From Rugamonas aquatica (GTDB lineage Bacteria > Pseudomonadota > Gammaproteobacteria > Burkholderiales > Burkholderiaceae_D): a stretch of DNA of 58,060 bases. The stretch lies in NCBI RefSeq assembly GCF_009380215.1, contig NZ_WHUG01000023.1, forward strand, positions 1 through 58,060, in the 5' to 3' direction. The notes beneath the pieces were generated by a model, which saw only the letters and a list, made by a program, of their open reading frames with translations, was not told the origin of the DNA and made no database searches. A program made the position numbers and the translations under genes. Positions 33,197-40,270 of the stretch are shown piece by piece. Within the stretch, counting starts at the first letter, position 1, and the number at the start of each line of letters is the position of its first letter.

Positions 33197-34387
33197 TTAT
33201 TTGGCGGAAGCCGCAGCTGCGGCCGGAGCGGCGGCGGGCGCCGTGCCCACCGGGCCTTTCCACGGCTGCGGATTGACGGTGGCGCCGGGCTTGGCCTTCT
33301 GGAAGCCTTCCACCACGATGCGCTCGCCGCCTTTGAGGCCGGAGCTGACCACCCAGTTCTGGCCGTCGTTGGCGGTGGCCGTCACCGGCTGCGCGATCAC
33401 CTTGTTGTCGGCGCCGACGATCAGCACCGACGAGCCCTCGGGGCTGCGCACCACGGCCTGTTGCGGCACGCTGATGGCCGCTTCGCTGACGCCTTGCTCC
33501 AGGCGGGCGCGCACATACATGCCGGGGAGCAGGGTGCGGTTAGGATTGGGGAATTCGGCGCGCATCGCCACCGCGCCGGTGCTCTCGTCCACCGACACGT
33601 CGGAGAACAGCAGGCGGCCGGCTTGCGGATAGGCCTGGCCGTCTTCCGTCACCAGCGTCACGCGCGCCTCGTTCTTGCTGGCGCCTTTGAGCTTGCCCTC
33701 GGCCAGCGCGCGCTGCAGCTTCAGCAGCTCGGTCGACGACTGGGTGATGGTGACGTAGATCGGGTCCAGCGTCTGCACCGTGGCCATCGGCGTCGCTTCG
33801 CCCTGGCCGACCAGCGCGCCTTCGGTCACCAGCGCGCGGCCGATGCGGCCGGAGATCGGCGACGTCACGGTGGCGTAGCCCAGCGTCAGGCTGGCGTTGG
33901 TGCGCGCGGCCTTGGACGTGGCCAGGTCGGCGGCGGCCTGCTTCTGCGCGGTGACGGCGTCGTCGTATTCCTGCTGGCTGACGGCTTGCGCGGCCAACAA
34001 CGGTTTATATCGTTTTACCTTTAAATCGGCCTGGGCCAGGTTGGCCTCGGCCTTGGCGACGGCCGCCTGGGCGCTGTCGTAGGACGCCTGGAACTGGGCC
34101 GGATCGATGCGGAACAGCACCTCGCCCGCCTTGACGTCGCCGCCTTCCTTGAACACGCGCTGCAGCACGATGCCGGCGGTGCGCGCGCGCACCTGCGCGA
34201 TGCGCGACGCTTCCGTGCGGCCCGGCAGTTCGGTGCTCAGCGTGAGGGCGGCGGGAGCGACGGTGATGACGGCGACGGTGGCGGGCGGCGGAGCGGCGGG
34301 GGGCGCGGCTTTGTCGCCGCAGGCAGTCAACAGGGATAAGGCAAAAACGGCGGAGGCAATGGCGGTATTACGAGGGACTGATCTCAT
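33197..34387 (-). CDS. RND efflux periplasmic adaptor (AcrA/MexA family lipoprotein)
   Basis: 396 aa. Signal peptide with lipobox LLTACGDK, giving an inner-membrane-anchored lipoprotein. Barrel-sandwich/lipoyl halves (LPGRTEASRIAQVRARTAGIVLQRVFKEGGDVKAGEVLFRID in the region about 53-95), the alpha-hairpin (LAQADLKVKRYKPLLAAQAVSQQEYDDA), ATVTSPISGRIGRALVTEG and TLDPIYVTITQSS match the family. The C terminus is Pro/Ala-rich. It bridges pump and channel. First gene of the tripartite operon. The leader (34388-34500) contains an AT-rich patch with an ACATT-N14-AATGT inverted repeat (about 34458-34482) that could be an operator, but this is weak. Confidence 0.95.
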   Translation of the reverse strand: MRSVPRNTAIASAVFALSLLTACGDKAAPPAAPPPATVAVITVAPAALTLSTELPGRTEASRIAQVRARTAGIVLQRVFKEGGDVKAGEVLFRIDPAQFQASYDSAQAAVAKAEANLAQADLKVKRYKPLLAAQAVSQQEYDDAVTAQKQAAADLATSKAARTNASLTLGYATVTSPISGRIGRALVTEGALVGQGEATPMATVQTLDPIYVTITQSSTELLKLQRALAEGKLKGASKNEARVTLVTEDGQAYPQAGRLLFSDVSVDESTGAVAMRAEFPNPNRTLLPGMYVRARLEQGVSEAAISVPQQAVVRSPEGSSVLIVGADNKVIAQPVTATANDGQNWVVSSGLKGGERIVVEGFQKAKPGATVNPQPWKGPVGTAPAAAPAAAAASAK

Positions 34388-34505
34388 GGATGGGTCTCGT
34401 GAAAGGAGGTATGTATCGAGCTTGGTCAGCCATGCTGGGTCGCTGGCTAAGGTCGCAACATTGTAATACAGCCAGTAATGTAACGTTTTGTATAGGTCAA
34501 AGGCG

Positions 34506-34541
34506 AAAAAAGCGGGGACGCAGCCTGCGCCGCGTCCCCGC
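34506..34541 (-). terminator. Intrinsic terminator after tal
   Basis: A 10-bp perfect stem (GCGGGGACGC at 34512-34521 with its complement at 34532-34541) has a 10-nt loop and a six-T run on the minus strand. It lies 24 nt past the tal stop and insulates the efflux operon from tal. Confidence 0.9.
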
Positions 34542-34565
34542 CTCGGTGTGCCGTCGCGCGCCGGA

Positions 34566-35501
34566 TCAGCGCATGCCGGAGATGATTTGCTTCAGTTTGC
34601 CGGAGTCGGCGCAGAAGGCGCGGATGCCTTCGCCCAGCTTTTCCGACGCCATCTGGTCTTCGTTGAGCTGGAAGCGGAAGGTCTTCTCATCCTGCGACAG
34701 CTTGATGATGCCGGCGCCCGGGGCGCTGTCGGCGCTGAGCTTGCGCTCGACCGGGGCGTCGCTGTCGGCCAGCTGCTGCAGCAGGTCCGGGCTGATGGTC
34801 AGCAGGTCGCAGCCGGCCAGTTCCAGGATCTGGCCGGTGTTGCGGAAGCTCGCGCCCATCACCTCGGTCTTGTAGCCGAACTTGCGGTAGTAGTTGTAGA
34901 TGCGCTTGACCGACTGCACGCCCGGATCTTCGGCGCCGACGTAGTCGATGCCGGCGGTCTTCTTGTACCAGTCGTAGATGCGGCCGACGAACGGCGAGAT
35001 CAGCTGGGCGCCCGCTTCGGCGCAGGCGATCGCCTGGCCCAGCGAGAACAGCAGCGTCATATTGCAGCGGATGCCTTCTTTTTCCAGGATCTCGGCGGCG
35101 CGGATGCCTTCCCAGGTGGCGGCCATCTTGATCAGCACGCGCTCGCGCTCGATGCCGGCTTTTTCGTACAGCTTGATGAGCTCGCGGCCCTTGGCCACCG
35201 AGCCCTCGACGTCGAACGACAGGCGGGCGTCGATCTCGGTCGACACGCGGCCCGGGATGATGCGCAGGATCTGCTTGCCGAAGGCGATCAGCAGATGGTC
35301 GATGGTCTCGGCGATCGAGTTGTCGAGGTTGTCGCGCACGGCTTTTTCCAGCAGCGGCTTGTATTCGTCTTTTTGCACCGCCTTCAGGATCAGCGAAGGA
35401 TTGGTGGTGGCGTCGCGCGGGGTGTAGGCCTGGATGGATTGGAAGTCGCCGGTATCGGCCACTACGGTGGTGAATTTCTTGAGCTGTTCGAGCTGGTTCA
35501 T
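34566..35501 (-). CDS. tal: Transaldolase (TalB type)
   Basis: 311 aa from the ATG at 35501 (MNQLEQLKKFTTVVADTGD); a TTG twelve nt upstream is in frame but less likely. The Schiff-base Lys is K125 in RVLIKMAATWEGIRAA. Other signatures: DATTNPSLILKA, GRVSTEIDARLSFD, CNMTLLFSLGQAIACAEAG, SPFVGRIYDWYKK. It transfers dihydroxyacetone units between sedoheptulose 7-phosphate and glyceraldehyde 3-phosphate in the non-oxidative pentose phosphate pathway. It complements zwf, pgi and rpiA in the same window. Own promoter (35539-35566) and terminator, so probably monocistronic. Confidence 0.96.
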   Translation of the reverse strand: MNQLEQLKKFTTVVADTGDFQSIQAYTPRDATTNPSLILKAVQKDEYKPLLEKAVRDNLDNSIAETIDHLLIAFGKQILRIIPGRVSTEIDARLSFDVEGSVAKGRELIKLYEKAGIERERVLIKMAATWEGIRAAEILEKEGIRCNMTLLFSLGQAIACAEAGAQLISPFVGRIYDWYKKTAGIDYVGAEDPGVQSVKRIYNYYRKFGYKTEVMGASFRNTGQILELAGCDLLTISPDLLQQLADSDAPVERKLSADSAPGAGIIKLSQDEKTFRFQLNEDQMASEKLGEGIRAFCADSGKLKQIISGMR

Positions 35502-35538
35502 GTGCGCTGCCAATCAGTTGAGGGGGTATGGTTGTCTT

Positions 35539-35566
35539 ATTGTACTCAACCGTGAAGAATTGTTAA
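35539..35566 (-). promoter_or_regulatory. Sigma-70 type promoter for tal
   Basis: On the minus strand, TTAACA - 16 nt - TACAAT: each box matches consensus at five of six positions and the spacer is acceptable. It lies 38-65 nt upstream of the tal ATG. Confidence 0.55.
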
Positions 35567-35632
35567 AGAAAGCGAAATCCAATAGTCTCCATATTGTCAC
35601 GCAATAAAGGTCAGTTTGCCGATTAGGCAAGA

Positions 35633-37492
35633 TCATTCCCGGTGTTGCTCCAGCTGGGACAGGATGCGGTAGGCGGCCTCGATCCGCGCCGCGCCCGGAT
35701 AAAATTTGTTTGCCAGCATGACGATGCCGGTTTTCCGGCCGGGGCTGAACAGCACGTAGGCGCCGAAGCCGCCGGTCGATCCGGTCTTGTGGAGCAGCGC
35801 ATCGGCTTGCGGCGCCAGCGGCGGCGTCAGCGGCGTGACCGGATTGCTCTTCCACGTCACCTGTTCGGACGCGCTGACCAGCAGGCCCGGCAGGCCTGCG
35901 GCGGCGGGATATTGTTCCCAGATCAGATCCTGGGTCATCGCGCCGAGCTTGAAGTAGCCGATGTGCGTGGCCTCGACCGCCTGGCGCAGCGCTTCGTCCA
36001 GCTTAGCCTGGCCCAGGTTGGCGTCGACGAAACGGATCAGGTCCGCCGCCGTGGTCTTGATGCCGTAGGCCTCGGGTTCCAGCACGGCGGGATGGACGCG
36101 CACCGGCGCGTTGGCGTCGTTATAGCCTTGGGCGTAGTGCGTCATCTGGTCCGCCGGCACCTTGATGTAGGTTTGCCGCATGCCCAGCGCGGGCAGCAGC
36201 TGCTTTTCCATCGCGTCCGCAATCGGCAGCCCCATGCTCTGGGCGCTGACCATGCCCAGCAGGCCGATGGTCAGGTTGGAGTAGGTCCGGCTGGCGCCGG
36301 CGGCGCCGGCCGGCTGTTGCCAGCTTCGGTAGAAGTCCATCAGCTGATCGTAGTTCTTGACGTTGTCGGGTACCTGCATCGGGAATTCGCCGGCCGTGTG
36401 CGTGCCCAGGTGGATCAGGTTGATGTGGTCGAAACTGCTGCCGCGCAGCGCCGGCACATGCTGGCTGACCTTGTCGGACAGCGTCAAGCGGCCCTGGGCT
36501 TGCGCGTAGGTGGCCAGCGTGGCCACCAGCGTCTTGCTGACCGAGCCGACCTCGAACAGGGTGTCGCGGTCGACGGGCTGGCGGGTCTCGCGCGAGGCGA
36601 GGCCGTAGTTGAAGACGTAGTTTTTACCGTGATCGGTGAGCGCCAGCGCCATGCCGGGGACATCGTATTTTTTCATCAGCGGCTCGATGGTCTGGTCCAC
36701 CGTTTCCCTGAGCAGTGCCTCCTGCTCCACGGAGCCCAATAACAGCGGGAGTTCCTTGAGCAGCGCCTCGCGCGCCAGCATGCCGGCCGGGACATCGTTC
36801 GGCTGCGTGTCATCCCTTTGCATCAGGTGCGCGAAGCTGAAGCTGCGCTTGCCCTTCGTTGCCCAGCCCACGTACCAGCCGTAGCCGGAGGCGGAACCGG
36901 TCTTGCCGTGGATGCGCCAGCCCGCCAGCGGCTGGTCGCGCTGCGTCAGGCGCGCGGTCATGTCGTAGGCGCGGGCGCTGACGCCCAGCTGGCGGTTGAC
37001 CACCTTGTTCAGGAAAGTCAGCTGCTCCAGCGGCGAGATCTTCAGCGACGACGAGATCCATGACAAGGTCAGGCCGTCATGTTCGGCATCGCCCGCGACG
37101 TCGGCGTTCCCGTACTTGAATTTGCTGGCGTAGCCGGCGAAGCGCGGCATGCCCAGTTGCTGCGTCACCTGCTGCGAGTACCAGACCACCGAGTCCTTCA
37201 TCCACTTGGTGGGATCGGTATCCTGGCGCCAGTCGTCGCGCCAATCGACATAGCCTGCACGGAACGGCAGCTTGGGCGTGCGCTGGTCTTTCAGGATGCC
37301 GGCGTCGTAGCCCATCAGGCTGATGGCGATCTTGAAGGTCGACGCCGGCGTTACCTGGCGCTGGCAGTCGCCCCGCTGGAACAAGGTCGGGCCGTTGCTG
37401 TCGGCAAGCGCCGTGCACACTTCGGTGGCGTGGGCGGCGGAAATAGGGACGAGACTAGCCAGCGCCCCCAATATGATGTGGCGAAAATTCAT
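35633..37492 (-). CDS. Bifunctional beta-lactamase: class D (OXA-like) fused to class C (AmpC-like)
   Basis: 619 aa from the ATG at 37492. Signal peptide 1-22 (ending SAAHA). Residues 25-245 are a class D domain with every motif: S-T-F-K (S51, K54), S-V-V (101-103), Y-G-N (127-129), the W-I-S-S-S-L omega region (145-150) and K-T-G (197-199). After a linker of about 15 residues, 262-619 form a class C domain: S-V-S-K (S317, K320), Y-S-N (404-406), K-T-G (569-571). Both active sites look competent, so the periplasmic enzyme should have a broad penicillin/cephalosporin spectrum. From memory, one metagenomic enzyme (LRA-13) is a class C/class D fusion; identity to it is untested. It follows a BlaR1-like sensor gene by 25 nt. 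Confidence 0.93.
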   Translation of the reverse strand: MNFRHIILGALASLVPISAAHATEVCTALADSNGPTLFQRGDCQRQVTPASTFKIAISLMGYDAGILKDQRTPKLPFRAGYVDWRDDWRQDTDPTKWMKDSVVWYSQQVTQQLGMPRFAGYASKFKYGNADVAGDAEHDGLTLSWISSSLKISPLEQLTFLNKVVNRQLGVSARAYDMTARLTQRDQPLAGWRIHGKTGSASGYGWYVGWATKGKRSFSFAHLMQRDDTQPNDVPAGMLAREALLKELPLLLGSVEQEALLRETVDQTIEPLMKKYDVPGMALALTDHGKNYVFNYGLASRETRQPVDRDTLFEVGSVSKTLVATLATYAQAQGRLTLSDKVSQHVPALRGSSFDHINLIHLGTHTAGEFPMQVPDNVKNYDQLMDFYRSWQQPAGAAGASRTYSNLTIGLLGMVSAQSMGLPIADAMEKQLLPALGMRQTYIKVPADQMTHYAQGYNDANAPVRVHPAVLEPEAYGIKTTAADLIRFVDANLGQAKLDEALRQAVEATHIGYFKLGAMTQDLIWEQYPAAAGLPGLLVSASEQVTWKSNPVTPLTPPLAPQADALLHKTGSTGGFGAYVLFSPGRKTGIVMLANKFYPGAARIEAAYRILSQLEQHRE

Positions 37493-37517
37493 ACAACTCC
37501 TTTGTGTTTGCGTGTGT

Positions 37518-39335
37518 TTAGAGCGCGTCCAGTTGCGCAGGCAGGTCGCGCAGGAACGCGTCCCTGGTTCTGGGGCCGGCGGCGGAGCCGGCCTGTTTGT
37601 CCGCCAGTACCAGGCGGGAAAAGACCACGGTGCGCCCGTCCTTGGTGGCCCAGCCGACAAACCAGCCGTAGCTGTGCTGCGGGTCGTCGCTGCCGTCGGC
37701 CAGCACCGGTGAGGCGGTGCCGGTCTTGCCGTGGATTTGCCAGCCGTTCGGCAAGGTGCCCAATGCGGTGAGGCGGGCGGTCATGTCGTAGGCGTGTGCC
37801 GACAGCGGCAATTGCCGGTTGACGACCTTGCGCAGGAAGGCCGTTTGCTCGGCCGCCGATATCTTCAGGCTGGACTCGATCCAGGACATGGCCAGGCCGT
37901 TGTCCTTGCCGGCGTCGCCCGAGGCATCCAGGTTGCCGTAGCCGAAGCTGTTCAGATACTGCTGGAAGCGGCGCGCGCCCAGATTGGCCGTCACCTGCTG
38001 CGCGTACCACACGGTCGAGTTGCGTATCCAGCTGGTCGGATCGGTCGTGGCGCGCCAGTCGGGGTTCCAGTCGATGTAGCCGTGCTTGAACGGCAGGCTG
38101 GGGGAATGCTCGTCGCGCAGTATGCCGCTGTCATAGCCCATCAGGCTGACGGCGATGTTGAAGGTGGATGCCGGCGTGACGCGCTCGTCGCAATGGCCGT
38201 CGTGGACCAGCCGCGCGCCGCTGGCGGCATCGACCATTTCCGTGCAGCTGAAGGTGGCCGGCGTTGCCGCCTGCGCTGGCGAGGCGGCGCGGTCGGCCAG
38301 GGCGGGCTGGAACACCAGGCTGGTGGCGAAGATGGCCACCAGTCCGGCGACGGCGGCGCCGCGCGCCCACGGCCCGTGCGGCGCGGCGCCCGGTTCGCGG
38401 ATCAGGCTGATGCGTGCCGCCACCGTGCGGGCGCTGACGCCGCCGAAGGCCAGCGCTGTCTTGGCCCGATGCGTGACCGGATGCGGCTGCAAGCGCAGCT
38501 GCGCCACCAGCGCGGCCGCATACGCTTTGCGCTGCGCCGGCGGACGGTTGCGCAGCACGTCGCGGTCGCAACCGAGTTCCTGCGCCCAGGCCAGGTTGTC
38601 GCGCAGCAGGCGCATGAAGGGATTGAACCACAGCAGCGTTTGCAGCACGATGCCGGTGCTCATCCATTGCAGGTCGCGACGGCGCAGATGCATGAGTTCG
38701 TGTTCGACGATCATTTGCTGCTGCTCCGGGTCGAAGCTGCGCAGATGGCGCGGCAGCAGCAGGTGCGGGCGGAACCAGCCGAACAGCATCGGCGAGATCG
38801 GCGCGTCCACTTCGATGATGGTGAGCGACGGCGCCGGCGTCGCGGCTGCATCCAGGCCGTGGTGCAGGCCCGGTGTGGCCAGGCGCTCGCCGGTGGCGGC
38901 CAGGCCGTTCAGCGTGCGGTGCGCTTGCAGCACGCGGCCCGTGGTGTAGGCCAGTCCCAGCAAGTAGAGCGACAGCCAGGCTTGCGCGCCGCCGGTCAGC
39001 CAGGCGCGGTAGTCCATCGCCGCATTGCCGCTGTCGGCCACGGCGGCTGCAGGCGCAGGCGTGGCGGCATGGTCCGGCGCGGCAGGCGCGGCCAGCATGG
39101 TTTCGGGGAGTTCAATCGGGGGAAGCAGGCGCAGGCGCTCGCTGTGCGGCAGCAGGATGACCAGGAAGGTCGCGATGATGGTCATCTGGCCCAGCAGCCA
39201 GGTGGAGCGTTGCACGGCGACCTGAGGCAGGTAGCGGCGGCAAGCGGCGGTCAATGCCCACACCACCAGGCCGGCGGCGACGCAGCCCAGGCTGGCAAGC
39301 AGGAAACGGAAAATCAGGAAGGTGGAAATGGCCAT
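37518..39335 (-). CDS. BlaR1/MecR1-like M56 metallopeptidase with C-terminal class D-like sensor domain
   Basis: 605 aa. Three N-terminal hydrophobic helices (about 5-30, 45-63, 115-132) precede an M56 protease with HELMH (212-216) and the likely third zinc ligand in AQELGCDRD (E253). A fourth helix (about 326-345, GAAVAGLVAIFATSLVFQP) leads to a periplasmic penicillin-binding domain (365-605) with S-T-V, Y-G-N, W-I-E-S-S-L and K-T-G motifs. At the nucleophile the sequence is S-T-F-N (S390-N393; codon AAC at 38159-38157), whereas BlaR1 sensors and class D enzymes have Lys. In BlaR1, acylation triggers protease-dependent loss of the BlaI repressor. The domain strongly resembles the class D half of the next gene, suggesting local duplication. 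Confidence 0.92.
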   Translation of the reverse strand: MAISTFLIFRFLLASLGCVAAGLVVWALTAACRRYLPQVAVQRSTWLLGQMTIIATFLVILLPHSERLRLLPPIELPETMLAAPAAPDHAATPAPAAAVADSGNAAMDYRAWLTGGAQAWLSLYLLGLAYTTGRVLQAHRTLNGLAATGERLATPGLHHGLDAAATPAPSLTIIEVDAPISPMLFGWFRPHLLLPRHLRSFDPEQQQMIVEHELMHLRRRDLQWMSTGIVLQTLLWFNPFMRLLRDNLAWAQELGCDRDVLRNRPPAQRKAYAAALVAQLRLQPHPVTHRAKTALAFGGVSARTVAARISLIREPGAAPHGPWARGAAVAGLVAIFATSLVFQPALADRAASPAQAATPATFSCTEMVDAASGARLVHDGHCDERVTPASTFNIAVSLMGYDSGILRDEHSPSLPFKHGYIDWNPDWRATTDPTSWIRNSTVWYAQQVTANLGARRFQQYLNSFGYGNLDASGDAGKDNGLAMSWIESSLKISAAEQTAFLRKVVNRQLPLSAHAYDMTARLTALGTLPNGWQIHGKTGTASPVLADGSDDPQHSYGWFVGWATKDGRTVVFSRLVLADKQAGSAAGPRTRDAFLRDLPAQLDAL

Positions 39336-39347
39336 GCGACGCCTCTA

Positions 39348-39384
39348 TGCGACAGATGTCACGCATTATGTGACACGTGTCGCA
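39348..39384. promoter_or_regulatory. Double-dyad operator over the beta-lactam sensor/enzyme promoter
   Basis: Two palindromes, GCGACA-GA-TGTCAC (39349-39362) and GTGACA-CG-TGTCGC (39370-39383), are themselves mirror images, giving a 37-bp dyad TGCGACA...TGTCGCA. Each has a GACA-N2-TGTC core, reminiscent of the TACA/TGTA cores of BlaI/MecI operators. One lies between the -35 and -10 boxes, the other just past the -10. Confidence 0.8.
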
Positions 39385-39393
39385 AGACGTCAA
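39365..39393 (-). promoter_or_regulatory. Sigma-70 promoter of the beta-lactam operon
   Basis: On the minus strand, TTGACG (39393-39388) - exactly 17 nt - CATAAT (39370-39365); each box matches five of six consensus positions. The expected start of transcription is near 39358, with AGAGG ahead of the ATG at 39335. Confidence 0.8.
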
Positions 39394-39415
39394 GAACCTT
39401 TGTTGTCCGGGGTGC

Positions 39416-40270
39416 TCAGCCGATGAAGGAGTCGAATTGCAGGTCGAACTCTTGCAGCGCCTTCTGGGCGTTCTGCATCTTCTTGCGGAACTCGGGGCCG
39501 CGTTGCAGCGCCAGGCCGACCGCCAGCACGTCGATCACCACCAGGTAGGCCAGGCGCGCCGAGATCGGCGTGTAGGGATCGATGTTGAAGATCAGGTCGA
39601 TCGGGATCAGCACCGTCGCCAGGTCCGCCAGCGGCGTGCCCGACGGCGCCAGCACGATGACGTCGGCGCCGCCACGGCGCGCCAGCTTGATCGAGCGCAC
39701 CAGCGACGGGCTGTTGCCGCGCTGCGAAATCGCCACCACCGCGTCGCCGGTGCGCAGCAGGGCGGCGGCGATACTGTGGATGTGCGGATCGGCGTAGGCC
39801 ACCGTCGGCACGCCGGAGCGGAAGAACTTGTGCTGCGCATCCGCCGCCACGATGCCCGATGTGCCCTGGCCGTAGAACTCGATCTTGTTGGCCTTGGACA
39901 GGATGTCCAGCGCCTTCTGGATCGCCTCGGGGTCGAGGTTGTTGCGCAGGTCGAGCAGCGTGTTGATCGAGCGGCTGCAAATCTTGTTGACCAGGTCTGC
40001 GGCCAGGTCGTCCTGGGTCGGCTGCTCGTTCAGGCCGGGCAGGGCCAGCGCCAGGCCTTGCGCCAGCTTGAGCTTGAACTCATGCCAGCCATCGTAGCCC
40101 AGCGTGCGGCAAAAACGCACCACGGTCGGCTCGGACACCTGCGCGCTCTTGGCGAGCGCCGTGATGTTCTGGCTGACCGTCTGGCCCGGATGATCGAGTA
40201 CGGCCAGCGCGACCTTGCGCTCCGATTTGGAGAGCGAGTCGAGCTGGGTACGGATGGAGTCTAAAAGCAT
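39416..40270 (-). CDS. hexR: HexR, RpiR-family repressor of Entner-Doudoroff genes
   Basis: 284 aa. The N-terminal HTH_6 domain (SERKVALAVLDHPGQTVSQNITALAKSAQVSEPTVVRFCRTLGYDGWHEFK as one region, 15-67) and the C-terminal SIS sugar-phosphate domain (KIEFYGQGTSGIVAADAQHKF; GDAVVAISQRGNSPSLV) are both intact. In pseudomonads and Shewanella, HexR represses zwf, edd and eda and is released by 2-keto-3-deoxy-6-phosphogluconate. Here its ATG directly abuts the zwf stop, and four HexR-like boxes precede zwf, pgi and edd, so the regulon is local and autoregulated. 80 nt downstream begins the unrelated beta-lactam operon, which has its own promoter. Confidence 0.93.
   Translation of the reverse strand: MLLDSIRTQLDSLSKSERKVALAVLDHPGQTVSQNITALAKSAQVSEPTVVRFCRTLGYDGWHEFKLKLAQGLALALPGLNEQPTQDDLAADLVNKICSRSINTLLDLRNNLDPEAIQKALDILSKANKIEFYGQGTSGIVAADAQHKFFRSGVPTVAYADPHIHSIAAALLRTGDAVVAISQRGNSPSLVRSIKLARRGGADVIVLAPSGTPLADLATVLIPIDLIFNIDPYTPISARLAYLVVIDVLAVGLALQRGPEFRKKMQNAQKALQEFDLQFDSFIG

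Noticed and set aside
34458..34482. ACATT-N14-AATGT inverted repeat upstream of the efflux operon as a TetR operator
   Set aside because: Only 5-bp arms in AT-rich DNA and no regulator gene adjacent; too weak to list as a feature.
34390..34875. Plus-strand frame with a perfect AAAGGAGG before ATG at about 34411
   Set aside because: The frame runs antisense through the tal terminator and tal itself and encodes low-plausibility sequence; the Shine-Dalgarno match is judged to be chance.
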